From contig NZ_CP047958.1 of NCBI RefSeq assembly GCF_014304815.1, positions 1,550,001 through 1,614,000 of the forward strand: a stretch of DNA of 64,000 nt. The letters are read 5' to 3'. Position 1 is the stretch's first letter; the number at the start of each line of letters is the position of its first letter. Below the pieces are notes generated by a model. It ran no database searches, had not been told where the DNA came from, and was given only the letters and a program-made list of their open reading frames with translations. This document shows, piece by piece, positions 24,926 through 35,733 of the stretch. This DNA comes from Synechococcus sp. MIT S9220. GTDB taxonomy: Bacteria; Cyanobacteriota; Cyanobacteriia; PCC-6307; Cyanobiaceae. A program made the translations under genes and the position numbers.

Positions 24926-26863
24926 ATGCCCGTCGTCACCCTTCCAAACGGAACCACTAAAAGTTTTGACGGGCCAGTCACCATTGCAGATGTCGCTGCA
25001 TCCATCGGACCCGGGCTTGCCAAAGCAGCTCTCGCAGGAGTGGTCGATGGTGAATCCTTGGATATGGCCATGCCAATCGATAAGGATGTTGATCTGCGCT
25101 TGTTAACAGCAAAAGATGCTGAAGGAATTGACATTATAAGACACTCTTTTGCTCACCTTGTAGGGCATGCAGTAAAACAGCTCTACCCGGAAGCAAGGAT
25201 GGCCATCGGCCCTGTCATTAAAGACGGATTTTATTACGATATTGCCTATGAAAAACCCTTCACTCCAGAAGATTTAGAAGCTATAGAGCAACGAATGAAA
25301 GAGCTGATTGCTAAAGATTATGAGGTCAATGTTGAAGTTGTCAATCGCAATCAGGCAAAACAAGCATTCGAATCCAGAGAAGAGCCCTACAAGCTGGAAA
25401 TCGTTGAAGACATTCCCGACGGCGAAACAATCAAGCTCTACCATCATGAGGAATACACAGACATGTGTCGTGGTCCTCACGTCCCCAATACAAGACACCT
25501 AAGACATTTCAAACTGATGAAAGTGTCTGGCGCTTATTGGCGAGGTGACTCCAATAACCAGATGCTTCAAAGAATCTACGGAACGGCATGGGGCACAGAA
25601 AAAGAGCTGAAATCGCACTTAAAGCAACTCGAAGAAGCTGAAAAACGAGATCATCGACGCTTGGGCCGTCAGCTCTCGCTATTTCACATTCAAGACAATG
25701 CGCCTGGCATGGTCTTTTGGCATCCACCGGGGTGGGCGATCTACCAAAAGTTGCAACAATATATCCGCAGGAGACTTCGGGAATCTGGCTACCAAGAAAT
25801 CAGCACTCCACAAATTGTGGATAGAACTTTGTGGGAAAAATCAGGGCACTGGGATAAATTCAAAGAGGACATGTTTACAACATCCTCTGAAAACAGAGAC
25901 TACGCGGTCAAACCGATGAATTGCCCGTGTCATGTTCAAATCTTCAACCAGGGATTACGCAGCTACAAAGATTTACCAGTCAGGCTCTCTGAGTTTGGTT
26001 CATGTCACAGAAATGAACCATCAGGAACACTGCATGGGTTAATGAGAGTCAGGAACTTCGTTCAAGACGATGGACATATCTTCTGCTCAGAAGATCAGAT
26101 TCAGTCTGAAGTATCAAGCTTCATTGACCTTGTCTTTGACGTCTATAAAACACTTGGCTTTGAGAAAATTTCGATTAAACTATCAACCCGCCCTGAGAAG
26201 AGAGTGGGCAGCGATGAAGTCTGGGACAAATCTGAAAAGGCGCTACAAGACGCCTTAGAAAATAAAAACCTGGAGTGGGAGCTATACCCTGGCGAAGGTG
26301 CTTTTTATGGGCCCAAGATTGAATTCTCTCTCCAAGATTGCCTAGGAAGAGTATGGCAATGCGGAACTATTCAGGTTGATTTTTCGATGCCTGACCGACT
26401 CGACGCAAGCTTCATCGGGGAAGATGGATCTCGCCATACCCCAGTCATGCTGCACCGAGCTGTACTCGGCAGCTTTGAACGTTTCATCGGAATTCTGATT
26501 GAAAACTACGCCGGCGAGTTCCCGTTCTGGCTTGCACCGGAGCAAATTAGAATTCTTCCCGTGAGCGACGACGCAAGAGGCTTTTCTGAAACAGTTCAGA
26601 CTAAATTGCTCAGTCAAGGCATCTCTGCCACTGTGGATGAATCCGGAGAGCGCCTGGGTAAACTCATTCGCAATGGAGAAAAAGCCAAGATCCCAGTGCT
26701 TGCAGTGATTGGAGCCAAAGAAGCTGAAAACAATACCGTCAGCCTTAGAAGTCGAAAGAATGGCGACTTAGGAGAAATATCTGTTAACGAATTGATCAAT
26801 TATTGCAATCAAGCCAATAACAATAAATCTGAAGATGCTCTGGTTGCGGCAGTTCATTCATGA
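24926..26863 (+). CDS. thrS: Threonyl-tRNA synthetase
   Basis: This class II synthetase charges tRNA-Thr. The 645 residues contain an N-terminal TGS domain (1-63) and the editing domain with [12 protein letters not shown] (zinc/editing HxxxH near 73-77) and [10 protein letters not shown]. The catalytic core follows with motif 1 ([15 protein letters not shown]), zinc-ligand Cys in [10 protein letters not shown], motif 2 ([19 protein letters not shown]) and motif 3 ([16 protein letters not shown]). The C-terminal part is the anticodon-binding domain. The first ~100 bp have the window's usual GC-rich codon use, after which the gene becomes much AT-richer. It overlaps the next gene by 4 bp (ATGA). 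Confidence 0.98.
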   Translation: MPVVTLPNGTTKSFDGPVTIADVAASIGPGLAKAALAGVVDGESLDMAMPIDKDVDLRLLTAKDAEGIDIIRHSFAHLVGHAVKQLYPEARMAIGPVIKDGFYYDIAYEKPFTPEDLEAIEQRMKELIAKDYEVNVEVVNRNQAKQAFESREEPYKLEIVEDIPDGETIKLYHHEEYTDMCRGPHVPNTRHLRHFKLMKVSGAYWRGDSNNQMLQRIYGTAWGTEKELKSHLKQLEEAEKRDHRRLGRQLSLFHIQDNAPGMVFWHPPGWAIYQKLQQYIRRRLRESGYQEISTPQIVDRTLWEKSGHWDKFKEDMFTTSSENRDYAVKPMNCPCHVQIFNQGLRSYKDLPVRLSEFGSCHRNEPSGTLHGLMRVRNFVQDDGHIFCSEDQIQSEVSSFIDLVFDVYKTLGFEKISIKLSTRPEKRVGSDEVWDKSEKALQDALENKNLEWELYPGEGAFYGPKIEFSLQDCLGRVWQCGTIQVDFSMPDRLDASFIGEDGSRHTPVMLHRAVLGSFERFIGILIENYAGEFPFWLAPEQIRILPVSDDARGFSETVQTKLLSQGISATVDESGERLGKLIRNGEKAKIPVLAVIGAKEAENNTVSLRSRKNGDLGEISVNELINYCNQANNNKSEDALVAAVHS

Positions 26864-27246
26864 GACTGACTGACTTGAGTCGATTGAGAACTGCACCTGT
26901 TCTCAATGCAACGGAAAAGGCATTAATTGTGCCTGAGCTTCAACAGCAGATGATTTTATATCGATGGTTCACCGCAGGAATCATGGCGTTAACGGCTGAT
27001 CAGGCTGTTCGATCGCTTCGCCAACTTGAACAACATCAAGCCTGGCCAGCTCATGAGCTGATTTCCGGTCCCGAACTTGATGGACCGGTTTATCTCAAAG
27101 CCAACCAGCAAACCTTGACTGCCAGATTGCGCATCGAGCACGGGTTAGGGGAAGGAATCCTGATCAGCGGTCACGGCAACGACAACACCGAGCCAAGCAC
27201 CACATGGGGCCCCCTCCCGCTGGATTTCTTTGCATCCACTCCCTAG
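26860..27246 (+). CDS. DUF1824-like protein
   Basis: The 128-residue protein has the layout of the cyanobacterial DUF1824 family: an N-terminal helical part ([20 protein letters not shown]), a centre with [19 protein letters not shown], and a C-terminal beta part ([20 protein letters not shown], then GILISGHG). Function is unknown. Its ATG overlaps the thrS stop by 4 bp, so it is translated with thrS. The thrS tail is AT-rich and this gene gradually returns to the usual composition. Confidence 0.6.
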   Translation: MRLTDLSRLRTAPVLNATEKALIVPELQQQMILYRWFTAGIMALTADQAVRSLRQLEQHQAWPAHELISGPELDGPVYLKANQQTLTARLRIEHGLGEGILISGHGNDNTEPSTTWGPLPLDFFASTP

Positions 27247-27338
27247 ATCATTCGCCATCCGATGGCTGAGTCGATCCAATTGGTTGCCGAGTTGCAAGGC
27301 GAGCTCCAGCCTGAAGACAGCAGCCCTGATCCGCACCC

Positions 27339-28415
27339 ATGGCAGCCAAGACCTACCTGGCAGGAGATCTTGGAGGCACAAAGACACTCCTGAGCATCTA
27401 TCGGGACATTGATGGGCAGCTGAAGAAAGAGCACAGCCACCGCTACAGATCAGCGGATTGGCACGACCTCGAGTCGATGCTCAAGCATTTTGTGGAACAA
27501 GCGCCCACCGAGCTACCAAAACCGACGACCAGTTGTATTGCGGTTGCCGGGCCTGTGCATCAGGGCATCGCAAAGCTCACCAATCTGCCCTGGCAGATGA
27601 GTGAAACATCCTTATCCGCTGCAACGGGGGTGGAACGGCTTGAGCTGGTCAACGACTTCGCTGTCTTGATCCATGGGCTACCCCATTTCAGTGATCAGCA
27701 ACAGGTGGTGCTGCAGATGGGATGCAACCGATCGACACCTGCACCTGCCGGTGCTGAAAACGGGCCCGTTGCCATCCTTGGTGCGGGAACCGGCCTTGGC
27801 ATGGCACGCGGACTGCCCGCAGCTGGCGGATGGCTGGCCATACCAAGCGAAGGCGGCCATCGGGAATTTGCACCGCGCAGCGAAGAGGAATGGGAACTGG
27901 CTCAGTGGCTGAAGCGGGACCTTGGACTGCAACGGTTATCCATCGAGCGGATTGTCAGTGGCACCGGACTCGGACATGTCATGAATTGGCTGCTTCACCG
28001 CCAGACCGGAATTCAGCATGGTCTGAAGGCTCACGCCCAGGCATGGCGCGCCATGCCTGCCGATCACCCCGATTATCCGGATCTCCCGGCCTTGACTGGC
28101 AAAGCAGCCGCAGAGGGTGACGACCTTGCCGGCAAAGCACTGAAACTCTGGCTTGGAGCCTATGGATCTGCTGCAGGAGACCTGGCCCTGCAGGAGCTCT
28201 GCATCGGAGGCCTCTGGATTGGAGGGGGAACGGCCGAGAAAAACATTGATGGCCTTTGCTCAACGCAGTTTCTGGAGCCCTTACGGTCCAAAGGACGGTT
28301 TCGTTCCCTGATCGAAGGATTGACCATCCGCGCGGTCATCGATCCGGAGGCGGGATTGTTTAGCGCGGCTTGCCGCGCACGTGATCTCGTGGAGTCGGGT
28401 GGGACACTGGCCTGA
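27339..28415 (+). CDS. glk: Glucokinase (Glk/hexokinase family)
   Basis: Glucokinase phosphorylates glucose to glucose-6-phosphate with ATP. The 358-residue protein has the phosphate-1 motif LAGDLGGTKTLLSIY (residues about 7-21), catalytic LVNDFAVL (Asp), and the adenosine/phosphate-2 motif ILGAGTGLGMARGL. It also has a PSEGGHREFAPRSEEEW segment found in the bacterial Glk (PF02685) group, which differs from ROK kinases. The start at 27339 gives the standard N-terminus. A 43-codon frame (27262-27393) overlaps the beginning in another frame. Confidence 0.93.
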   Translation: MAAKTYLAGDLGGTKTLLSIYRDIDGQLKKEHSHRYRSADWHDLESMLKHFVEQAPTELPKPTTSCIAVAGPVHQGIAKLTNLPWQMSETSLSAATGVERLELVNDFAVLIHGLPHFSDQQQVVLQMGCNRSTPAPAGAENGPVAILGAGTGLGMARGLPAAGGWLAIPSEGGHREFAPRSEEEWELAQWLKRDLGLQRLSIERIVSGTGLGHVMNWLLHRQTGIQHGLKAHAQAWRAMPADHPDYPDLPALTGKAAAEGDDLAGKALKLWLGAYGSAAGDLALQELCIGGLWIGGGTAEKNIDGLCSTQFLEPLRSKGRFRSLIEGLTIRAVIDPEAGLFSAACRARDLVESGGTLA

Positions 28416-28429
28416 GTAGAGCAGCAGGG

Positions 28430-29377
28430 ATGGCGCAGCCGCGAATAGGCCAGACCGTCGTGGTGGATGTACCAGCCACCACCGCCAACATCGGGCCAGG
28501 CTTTGACTGCCTTGGCGCCGCCCTCGATCTCAACAACCGCTTCACGATGCGACGCATCGAGGGGCATGGAGAACGTTTTGAGCTGATCATCGAAGGGCAA
28601 GAGGGATCTCACCTGCGAGGCGGTGCTGAAAATCTTGTCTACCGAGCGGCTCAGCGCGTTTGGAAAGCTGCCGGTGAAGAACCGGTCGCTCTTGAGGCAA
28701 GGGTGCGTCTTGCGGTGCCTCCGGCCAGAGGACTAGGCAGCAGTGCCACAGCAATCGTGGCGGGGCTTGTGGGAGCCAACGCGCTGGTGGGCGAACCTCT
28801 GAGTCGGGAGAAACTGCTGGAACTCGCCATCGATATCGAAGGGCATCCAGACAACGTCGTGCCGTCGCTGTTGGGGGGCCTCTGCATGACAGCCAAGGCC
28901 GCCTCTCAACGCTGGCGGGTTGTGCGCTGCGAATGGATGAACAGCGTGAAGGCCGTTGTCGCGATTCCGGCGATACGGCTGAGCACCAGTGAAGCGCGTC
29001 GCGCCATGCCCAAGGCTGTGCCTGTGAGCGATGCGGTGGTCAACCTGGGTGCACTCACACTTCTGCTCCAGGGATTACGCACCGGCAACGGTGACCTGAT
29101 CTCAGATGGGATGCACGACAGGCTGCATGAGCCCTATCGCTGGCGATTGATCAAGGGCGGACAGGAGGTCAAAGAAGCTGCAATCGCTGCAGGGGCATGG
29201 GGATGCGCCATCAGTGGTGCCGGTCCAAGCATCCTGGCCCTCTGTTGCGAAGAGAATGGTGCCGCCGTCAGCCAGGCGATGGTGAGGGCATGGGAGTCTG
29301 TGGGTGTTGCCAGTCGCGCGCCGCTTCTAAGCCTCCAAACAGCTGGCAGTCACTGGCATCCCAAGGATGCAGGCTGA
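28430..29377 (+). CDS. thrB: Homoserine kinase
   Basis: ThrB phosphorylates homoserine in threonine synthesis. This GHMP-kinase fold protein of 315 residues has the N-terminal VDVPATTANIGPGFDCLGAA segment (residues about 12-31), the ATP-binding VPPARGLGSSATAIVAGLVG (about 96-115), and the C-terminal GHMP motif AWGCAISGAGPSILAL. It follows glk by 14 bp on the same strand and is probably in the same transcript. Confidence 0.96.
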   Translation: MAQPRIGQTVVVDVPATTANIGPGFDCLGAALDLNNRFTMRRIEGHGERFELIIEGQEGSHLRGGAENLVYRAAQRVWKAAGEEPVALEARVRLAVPPARGLGSSATAIVAGLVGANALVGEPLSREKLLELAIDIEGHPDNVVPSLLGGLCMTAKAASQRWRVVRCEWMNSVKAVVAIPAIRLSTSEARRAMPKAVPVSDAVVNLGALTLLLQGLRTGNGDLISDGMHDRLHEPYRWRLIKGGQEVKEAAIAAGAWGCAISGAGPSILALCCEENGAAVSQAMVRAWESVGVASRAPLLSLQTAGSHWHPKDAG

Positions 29378-29449
29378 GCTCAGAGCTGGGTAGAAGTACT
29401 CAGGAGAGGCCTCGGAGCTGATAAGTTCAATCACAATCTTGGGAGTTCC

Positions 29450-31021
29450 ATGGACGCCAACCTGCCGCTGATGGCTGCGTCCGACGCAGGGTTCCCCTGG
29501 CTCTCGCTGATCGTGCTGCTTCCAGCGGCTGCAGCGTTGTTGATGCCGCTTCTCCCTGGAGAAGACCAGAACACCTCACCGGTTCCACGCAATCTCACGA
29601 TTGCCGTGCTGCTGGCGGATCTCGGTCTGATGATCGCTGCCTTCAGTCGTCACTACGACCCGCTGGAGAGTCAGCTTCAGCTGGTGGAACGCGTCAGTTG
29701 GGTCCCTGCGATCGGTCTGGAGTGGTCACTCGGAGCCGACGGGCTCTCAGCTCCACTCGTTGTGCTCAGTGGTCTGGTCACGCTGCTGACCGTGTGCGCC
29801 AGCTGGAACATCACCCATAAATCCAGGCTGTATTTCGCACTGCTGCTGGTGCAGGCCTCAGCCCAGGCCCTGGTGTTTCTCTCCCAGGACTTCCTGCTGT
29901 TCTTCCTGGCCTGGGAACTGGAACTCGTGCCGGTGTATTTGCTGATTGCCATCTGGGGCGGTCAGAACCGTCAGTACGCAGCGACCAAATTCATTCTCTA
30001 TACAGCGCTGGCATCCCTTCTGATCCTGATCAGCGGCCTAGCCATTGCCAACTCCGGTGACAGCTTCACCCTGAACATGACGGAGATGGCTCAGCGCTCC
30101 CCAGGTGGCAGTTTCGGCCTGCTCTGCTATCTGGGCTTCCTCGTGGGTTTCGGCGTGAAATTGCCGATTTTCCCTTTGCATACCTGGCTTCCGGATGCCC
30201 ACGGTGAAGCCAATGCTCCGGTCTCCATGTTGTTAGCCGGCGTTCTGCTGAAGATGGGCGGTTACGCGCTGCTGCGCTTCAACGTGCAGATGCTCCCGGA
30301 AGCCCATCTCTTACTGGCCCCGGCTCTGATCATCCTCGGGATCGTCAATATCGTTTACGGCGCTCTGAACGCCTTCGCCCAAGACAACGTGAAGCGCAGG
30401 ATCGCTTGCAGCTCAGTCAGTCATATGGGCTTCGTGCTGGTGGGGATCGGCGCCGTCGATGCTCTCGGCCTGAGCGGAGCCATGCTTCAGATGATTAGCC
30501 ATGGCCTCATCGCAGCAGCAATGTTCTTCGTCACGGGCTGCTTCTACGAGCGCACCAAGACCCTTTCGATCCCCAACATGGGAGGCCTGGCCAAAGCCTT
30601 ACCGATCACATTCGCCTTTTTCCTTGCAAGCTCCCTAGCCTCACTGGCCCTACCTGGCATGAGCGGCTTCATCAGCGAGATCACAGTGTTCCTAGGCATC
30701 ACCAGCCAGGAGAGTTTCACCACATTCTTCAGAGTCACCACCATCGTTTTGGCGGCGATTGGGCTTGTTCTCACTCCCATCTATCTGCTGTCAATGTGCC
30801 GCAGAGTGTTTTTCGGACCACGAATTCCTGCCCTCGCCTTCGTGAAGGACATGCGCCCTCGGGAAGCGGCGATTGGGCTCACCTTGCTGGTTCCAACACT
30901 GGTGATTGGCTTTTGGCCTCGGATCGCCATGGATCTCTATGAGGCATCCACCGATGCCCTTGCTTCTGATCTAGCAAGTCACACCCTTGTTGCTGCCCGT
31001 GCCCTTCTCCCCACCGGCTGA
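29450..31021 (+). CDS. ndhD: NAD(P)H-quinone oxidoreductase subunit 4
   Basis: NdhD is a membrane subunit of the thylakoid NDH-1 complex (cyclic electron flow and respiration), an antiporter-like proton-pumping module. The 523-residue protein is polytopic with about 14 helices and carries conserved charged segments ([18 protein letters not shown] with the membrane Glu, [33 protein letters not shown]). It is most like the canonical respiratory NdhD1 type rather than the CO2-uptake NdhD3/D4 type, although this was not tested. The start is ATG 29450. The next gene follows after 6 bp. Confidence 0.95.
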   Translation: MDANLPLMAASDAGFPWLSLIVLLPAAAALLMPLLPGEDQNTSPVPRNLTIAVLLADLGLMIAAFSRHYDPLESQLQLVERVSWVPAIGLEWSLGADGLSAPLVVLSGLVTLLTVCASWNITHKSRLYFALLLVQASAQALVFLSQDFLLFFLAWELELVPVYLLIAIWGGQNRQYAATKFILYTALASLLILISGLAIANSGDSFTLNMTEMAQRSPGGSFGLLCYLGFLVGFGVKLPIFPLHTWLPDAHGEANAPVSMLLAGVLLKMGGYALLRFNVQMLPEAHLLLAPALIILGIVNIVYGALNAFAQDNVKRRIACSSVSHMGFVLVGIGAVDALGLSGAMLQMISHGLIAAAMFFVTGCFYERTKTLSIPNMGGLAKALPITFAFFLASSLASLALPGMSGFISEITVFLGITSQESFTTFFRVTTIVLAAIGLVLTPIYLLSMCRRVFFGPRIPALAFVKDMRPREAAIGLTLLVPTLVIGFWPRIAMDLYEASTDALASDLASHTLVAARALLPTG

Positions 31022-31027
31022 CCATCC

Positions 31028-33145
31028 ATGAGCACCCCAGAACTGCTGCGCGGCGAGGGCCTTCCTCACTTCGAGGCCATTGACGCTGAGCAGGTCAACA
31101 ATGAGATCCCTGCGCTACTGACCAGCCTGAACGATCAGCTGGAGACGCTGGAGACATCCCTGCAGCAGCGCCTCGCCGCGGCCTCACCTCTGGGCTGGGA
31201 TGAGCTGATGCCGAGCCTGCATCAGCTTGGCGAACGTCTTCGCTGGAGCTGGGGCGTGGTGAGTCATCTCACTGGTGTTCGCAACACGCCCGAGCTGCGT
31301 GAAGCCCATGCGAAACAGCAGCCCGAGGTGGTGCGCTTCAGCAACCGCCTCGGTCAGAGCCAGATTCTGCATGAAGCTCTCAGCAGACTGAAGTCATCCC
31401 CTGCTGAACCCCTCGACAGCACCCAGCTCCGCATCCTCGATGCGGAGCTTCTCTCGATGCAGCATCGAGGCGTGGCCCTCAGAGGCGAAGAGCAATCGGA
31501 TTTCAACCGCACGAGTGAACGGATGGCGGCTCTCTCCACCGGATTCAGCAACCACGTGCTCGACGCCACGCAGACCTGGAGCCTGGTGATTCAGGAGCGT
31601 GATCAGCTGAACGGTGTTCCCGAGAGAGCCCTGGAAATCCTTGCTGCCGCCGCCAAGGAAGCCGGTGATCAAGCCGCTGACGGTTCCGAACCGAGCGCAA
31701 CCGAAGGACCATGGCGACTGGGACTGGACATGCCGCGCTATATCCCGGTGATTACTCATGCCAAGGACCGAAGCCTGCGTGAGACCGTTTACAAAGCCCA
31801 TGTGAGTCGCGCCAGCAGTGGCGATCTGGATAACGCGCCACTGATCGAGGAGATCCTTCAGCTGCGGCGTGAACAGGCAACCCGGCTGGGCTACGCCAAC
31901 TGGGCGGAGCTCAGCCTCGCTTCCAAAATGGCTGATGATGTGCCCGCGGTGGAGTCGCTGCTGGAAGAGCTGAGAGCTTCAGCGATGCCAGTGGCTCAAA
32001 AGGAACTCCAGGAATTGGGTGAATGTGCCCGAAGCCACGGTGCTGCCGAAGCCGATGCACTGGCCCCATGGGATGTGAGCCACTGGGCGGAGCAGCTCAG
32101 ACGAGAACGTTTCGATCTCGATCAGGAAGCACTGCGGCCCTGGTTTCCTCTTCCCCAGGTGCTTGAGGGACTGTTCAGCCTCTGCGAACGCCTGTTCAGC
32201 ATCCGCATCAAAGCCGCAGATGGCGAAGCACCGATTTGGAACGAGGATGTTCGCTTCTTCCGGGTCATGGACTGCAGCGGCGAAGACCTGGCGGCTTTTT
32301 ATCTGGACCCTTTCAGCCGTCCCGCCAGCAAGCGCGGCGGTGCATGGATGGATGAGTGCCTGAGCCGTCAACGCAACGCCGATGGCGATCTCACCCTGCC
32401 GGTGGCCTACCTGATCTGCAACCAGACCCCCCCGGCCGGTGACACCCCCAGCCTGATGAGCTTCGAAGAGGTGGAAACCCTCTTCCATGAATTCGGTCAT
32501 GGCCTTCAACACATGCTCACCACGGTTGAGCACCCGGAAGCCGCTGGCATCAACAACGTGGAATGGGACGCCGTTGAGCTTCCCAGCCAGTTCATGGAGA
32601 ACTGGTGTCTGGATCGAAGCACCCTGATGGGCATGGCCCGTCATTGGCAGACCGGGGAACCGCTACCGGAGGAGGACTATCAGAAGCTGTGCAGTAGCCG
32701 TACCTTCATGCAGGGCAACGGCACGCTTCGGCAGGTCCATTTCGCTCTGACCGACCTGCGACTCCACAGCCAATGGACCCCAGAACTCAAGATCAGCCCG
32801 GATGCATTCCGTCGCCGCATCGCTGAAACCACCAGCGTGCTGCAGCCCGTTAAGGAAGACCGTTTCCTCTGCGCATTTGGCCACATCTTTGCCGGGGGTT
32901 ATGCCGCTGGCTATTACTCCTACAAATGGGCCGAGGTGCTCAGCGCCGATGCATTTGCAGCCTTTGAAGAAGTGGGCCTGGAGAAAGACGATGATGTCGC
33001 TGCCACTGGGGAACGTTTCCGCAACACCGTCCTCAGCCTGGGTGGGAGCCTGCGGCCTGCAGAGGTGTATCGGCGCTTCCGCGGCAGGGACGCCACCAGC
33101 GCAGCACTCATCCGACATACTGGTCTGGCGGTCAAGGCTTCCTGA
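31028..33145 (+). CDS. prlC: M3-family oligopeptidase (oligopeptidase A / PrlC-like)
   Basis: This cytoplasmic zinc oligopeptidase degrades peptides including cleaved signal peptides. The 705 residues are normal for the family. The zinc site is ETLFHEFGHGLQHML (HExxH, residues about 483-497), with the third ligand in the following NNVEWDAVELPSQFMENWC. The C-terminal FAGGYAAGYYSYKWAEVLSAD is the substrate-binding loop of M3 enzymes. It follows ndhD by 6 bp, an operon-like arrangement without obvious functional link. Confidence 0.92.
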   Translation: MSTPELLRGEGLPHFEAIDAEQVNNEIPALLTSLNDQLETLETSLQQRLAAASPLGWDELMPSLHQLGERLRWSWGVVSHLTGVRNTPELREAHAKQQPEVVRFSNRLGQSQILHEALSRLKSSPAEPLDSTQLRILDAELLSMQHRGVALRGEEQSDFNRTSERMAALSTGFSNHVLDATQTWSLVIQERDQLNGVPERALEILAAAAKEAGDQAADGSEPSATEGPWRLGLDMPRYIPVITHAKDRSLRETVYKAHVSRASSGDLDNAPLIEEILQLRREQATRLGYANWAELSLASKMADDVPAVESLLEELRASAMPVAQKELQELGECARSHGAAEADALAPWDVSHWAEQLRRERFDLDQEALRPWFPLPQVLEGLFSLCERLFSIRIKAADGEAPIWNEDVRFFRVMDCSGEDLAAFYLDPFSRPASKRGGAWMDECLSRQRNADGDLTLPVAYLICNQTPPAGDTPSLMSFEEVETLFHEFGHGLQHMLTTVEHPEAAGINNVEWDAVELPSQFMENWCLDRSTLMGMARHWQTGEPLPEEDYQKLCSSRTFMQGNGTLRQVHFALTDLRLHSQWTPELKISPDAFRRRIAETTSVLQPVKEDRFLCAFGHIFAGGYAAGYYSYKWAEVLSADAFAAFEEVGLEKDDDVAATGERFRNTVLSLGGSLRPAEVYRRFRGRDATSAALIRHTGLAVKAS

Positions 33146-33164
33146 TCAGCTTGAGGCCTGAGCC

Positions 33165-34634
33165 TTGGCACACGATCTGCTCAGGTTGAGTGCAACCTGG
33201 GGCCAGTCTGCTGAAGATGGCACTGGCCTCGCTCCTCTGATCGAGCTGGAAGCCGCACTGGAACAGAGCAGCTTGCGGCGCGGCATCAGCCGTGATGTGT
33301 TTCTCAAGGAGCTGCTCAGCGACCTACACCATCAACGTTTGATCCCGCTGTTGATGATGCTTCCCAGGCGTTGGCGAGGGCAGAGCGCCAGCCTGCCGGA
33401 ACATCTACGCAGCTTTGCAAGCTTGCTAGAGAACAATCTGATCAGCCCACTGCTGCTGGCAACCCTGGCCGATGACCTGCAGCACATGTTGCCCGCAGTC
33501 TCCAAACCCTCAGCACTCGGTGCCCTTGATCGCTGGTGTGAGCGACAGATCTCCATCAGCGCTGAACAGACCCTCACACTGCCGCAGACGCTCGAAGAGC
33601 TGTGGTCAATGACGGTGGATGCATCCGAGGACTTGCCTGCAGTCCAAGAGAAACCCCCTGGCACGCTGGCGAGAATCAGTGCAATGGGAGGGGTTCTGAC
33701 CTGGAGCAACCGAGGACTCTCCAATCTGCAGGAAGAACCTGAACGGCTGCGCAACCGTCTGCTGGCTCAGATCCTCAATGTGCTCGGGAGCAACCGACTG
33801 AACGGGGCAAGCCGTGCATCAGAACCATTCAGGTTCGAGAACGTCAGCAGCGGCCGTGAGCTGTTGGATCATCTGAACAGCAAGGGCTGGCTGTGTTGCG
33901 CTCGGATTCGCACGAGTGTGGCCAGTTTCGGCCTGGGCGCCAGCACCGGCATGGGTGAGCAATGGCTGCAGATCCCGCTAGCGGTGCCCTATCGGACCAG
34001 CCTTCTTGATGAAACTGGCGAAGAGATCCAGGCACTGATGCCCCATTCCTCCTTGGAAATGGAACTGCAGCCTCCCAGCGGCTCACCACTACTGTTGCAG
34101 TACTACCAGGGCGTTGAAGGATTGAACGGCTGGGCAGCCCTCAATGAGCTGCATCGTCCCTGGCAGAACGATCGGAACAATGGAACCGTCGCTTATCAAG
34201 CGACCGAACTCAGAGGCGCACAGCTGGGTGAGACCCTCAATCTCTGTGAGCTGATGGGAGCTGTGCACAACAGCGAAGCCCAGTTCAGCTCTCTCCATAT
34301 GGGCGGATACGGAGTGCTGGGGTTCTGCATCGACTCGACAGCCCTGCTAGAGCAGGCCATCACGGGAACAACCCATCTTTTCCCACTGACGCTCGGAGAC
34401 CTTTGGCGTCAGCGACTGCACCGCCAGTTGCAACAACAATTGGACGCTGGCCTGCAAGCGACAGACCACAGCGTGAACCGCTACCGCCTCGCCCTGGACC
34501 AACTGCCCCAGGACCTCTTTCATGACAACCAGACACGACCTGAAGCCCATCGAAGGTTGAAAGCCAGCCAGCCACGACACAGCCCTTTCGCACTGGTTCG
34601 CGCTCTCAACGGGGAATTCTCAACGGAGGACTGA
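33165..34634 (+). CDS. Conserved hypothetical protein (489 aa)
   Basis: This large protein has no membrane helix and no recognised domain. The first half is helical (residues about 25-180), and the second half is mixed, with FSSLHMGGYGVLGFCIDSTA near residue 372. The only start near the beginning is TTG at 33165, 19 bp after the peptidase stop, and it fits the tight spacing of this plus-strand run. The last 29 bp overlap the convergent alpha/beta-hydrolase gene. It is probably a picocyanobacterial lineage protein; function is unknown. Confidence 0.7.
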   Translation: MAHDLLRLSATWGQSAEDGTGLAPLIELEAALEQSSLRRGISRDVFLKELLSDLHHQRLIPLLMMLPRRWRGQSASLPEHLRSFASLLENNLISPLLLATLADDLQHMLPAVSKPSALGALDRWCERQISISAEQTLTLPQTLEELWSMTVDASEDLPAVQEKPPGTLARISAMGGVLTWSNRGLSNLQEEPERLRNRLLAQILNVLGSNRLNGASRASEPFRFENVSSGRELLDHLNSKGWLCCARIRTSVASFGLGASTGMGEQWLQIPLAVPYRTSLLDETGEEIQALMPHSSLEMELQPPSGSPLLLQYYQGVEGLNGWAALNELHRPWQNDRNNGTVAYQATELRGAQLGETLNLCELMGAVHNSEAQFSSLHMGGYGVLGFCIDSTALLEQAITGTTHLFPLTLGDLWRQRLHRQLQQQLDAGLQATDHSVNRYRLALDQLPQDLFHDNQTRPEAHRRLKASQPRHSPFALVRALNGEFSTED

Positions 34635-35733
34635 GGGCAGAAAGCTCCAGTTCCTTGCAGATGGCCTCAACCACTGAGCTACGGAACGCCGTGGAAAAGG
34701 GGCCCGAGGAGCCGTTGTGACTCATCCCCTCAATCATGTAGCGCTGCAGAGAATGATGCCGTTGCCAGCAATTCCAATTGGAGAGTGGCAGCAGGGGCAG
34801 ACGACCGGGATAGGCGATCCGCCCCAGAGCCGCCACGGGGTCTCGACTACCCAGCACCATGGCCACATCATTGACGGACTCGAGCGCACCGTTGCCGCTG
34901 AAGACTCCACAGACCGTGATCACCTGAACCCTCACACGACAGAGCTGCTGGAGAATCTCAGCGATGCCGATCGCCATCTCTCCACCTCCGCTGTAACCAA
35001 CGAGGACGATGCGGGACGCCTGATGAGGCATGAAGCCAATCGAATCGAGGCGACGGGCGATCTTCAACGCCAGCTCATAGTTCATCACCGGTCCATAACG
35101 TCGATCCGAGGAGATTCCGACCTTGATGACGTTGTTCGCCTGCACGCAGAAGGCGCAGATGAAACGAACCAGACCATTGGGGTGATGCTCCTGCAGAGCG
35201 AACAGCCGCTGCCAGAACCATCCGGCGAAGGTGGTCGTACGCAGTCCGACGTTGGTGATCGTGTAGGCCTCAATCCCTTTCACGAGCATCGTGTCATCCG
35301 TAATCGACTCCTGCAGACAGTCAAGAAATTCACTCACCCGCGGTGGATGACTCTCTTCGCTCTGATGGATTCCATCGAGGTAAACGACATAGTGACGATG
35401 CTGACCAGAACCCTCACGTTCTGAGGCAAATAGTTGCCGGGGGTCCGGAAGGCCATGCATCCAGCCTTCCCAGAACACGAAATCCACCATCACCGAATAC
35501 ACGCCGACCAGGGCGACCACCACGACCAGCACGCTTCCGAACCAGGTCAGCAGTTCCAGTAACGATTCGGGTTGCAACAGCGAAGCCGCATCCCTGCGGA
35601 CGGCAGTCAGACCCAGCAGCCCGAGCATGGCAACACAGACCAAGGCCACCACCAGCCAACGACGCACATGGCGAAGACGACGGCGCTGATGCTGAACAGC
35701 CGCGACTGTTTCTGTCGAAGCGGACCCTGTCAT
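34606..35733 (-). CDS. Membrane-anchored alpha/beta-hydrolase-like protein
   Basis: The 375-residue protein has two N-terminal membrane helices (residues about 25-45 and 62-86). A soluble domain follows with HYVVYLDGIHQSEESHP and a serine-hydrolase elbow VLVGYSGGGEMAIGIAEIL (GxSxG, about residues 243-261). A downstream EGMSHNG could supply the catalytic His. Substrate is unknown; a lipase or esterase acting at the membrane is plausible. It is third in an operon with two membrane proteins, joined to the gene before it by an ATGA overlap. Confidence 0.75.
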   Translation of the reverse strand: MTGSASTETVAAVQHQRRRLRHVRRWLVVALVCVAMLGLLGLTAVRRDAASLLQPESLLELLTWFGSVLVVVVALVGVYSVMVDFVFWEGWMHGLPDPRQLFASEREGSGQHRHYVVYLDGIHQSEESHPPRVSEFLDCLQESITDDTMLVKGIEAYTITNVGLRTTTFAGWFWQRLFALQEHHPNGLVRFICAFCVQANNVIKVGISSDRRYGPVMNYELALKIARRLDSIGFMPHQASRIVLVGYSGGGEMAIGIAEILQQLCRVRVQVITVCGVFSGNGALESVNDVAMVLGSRDPVAALGRIAYPGRLPLLPLSNWNCWQRHHSLQRYMIEGMSHNGSSGPFSTAFRSSVVEAICKELELSALSPPLRIPR

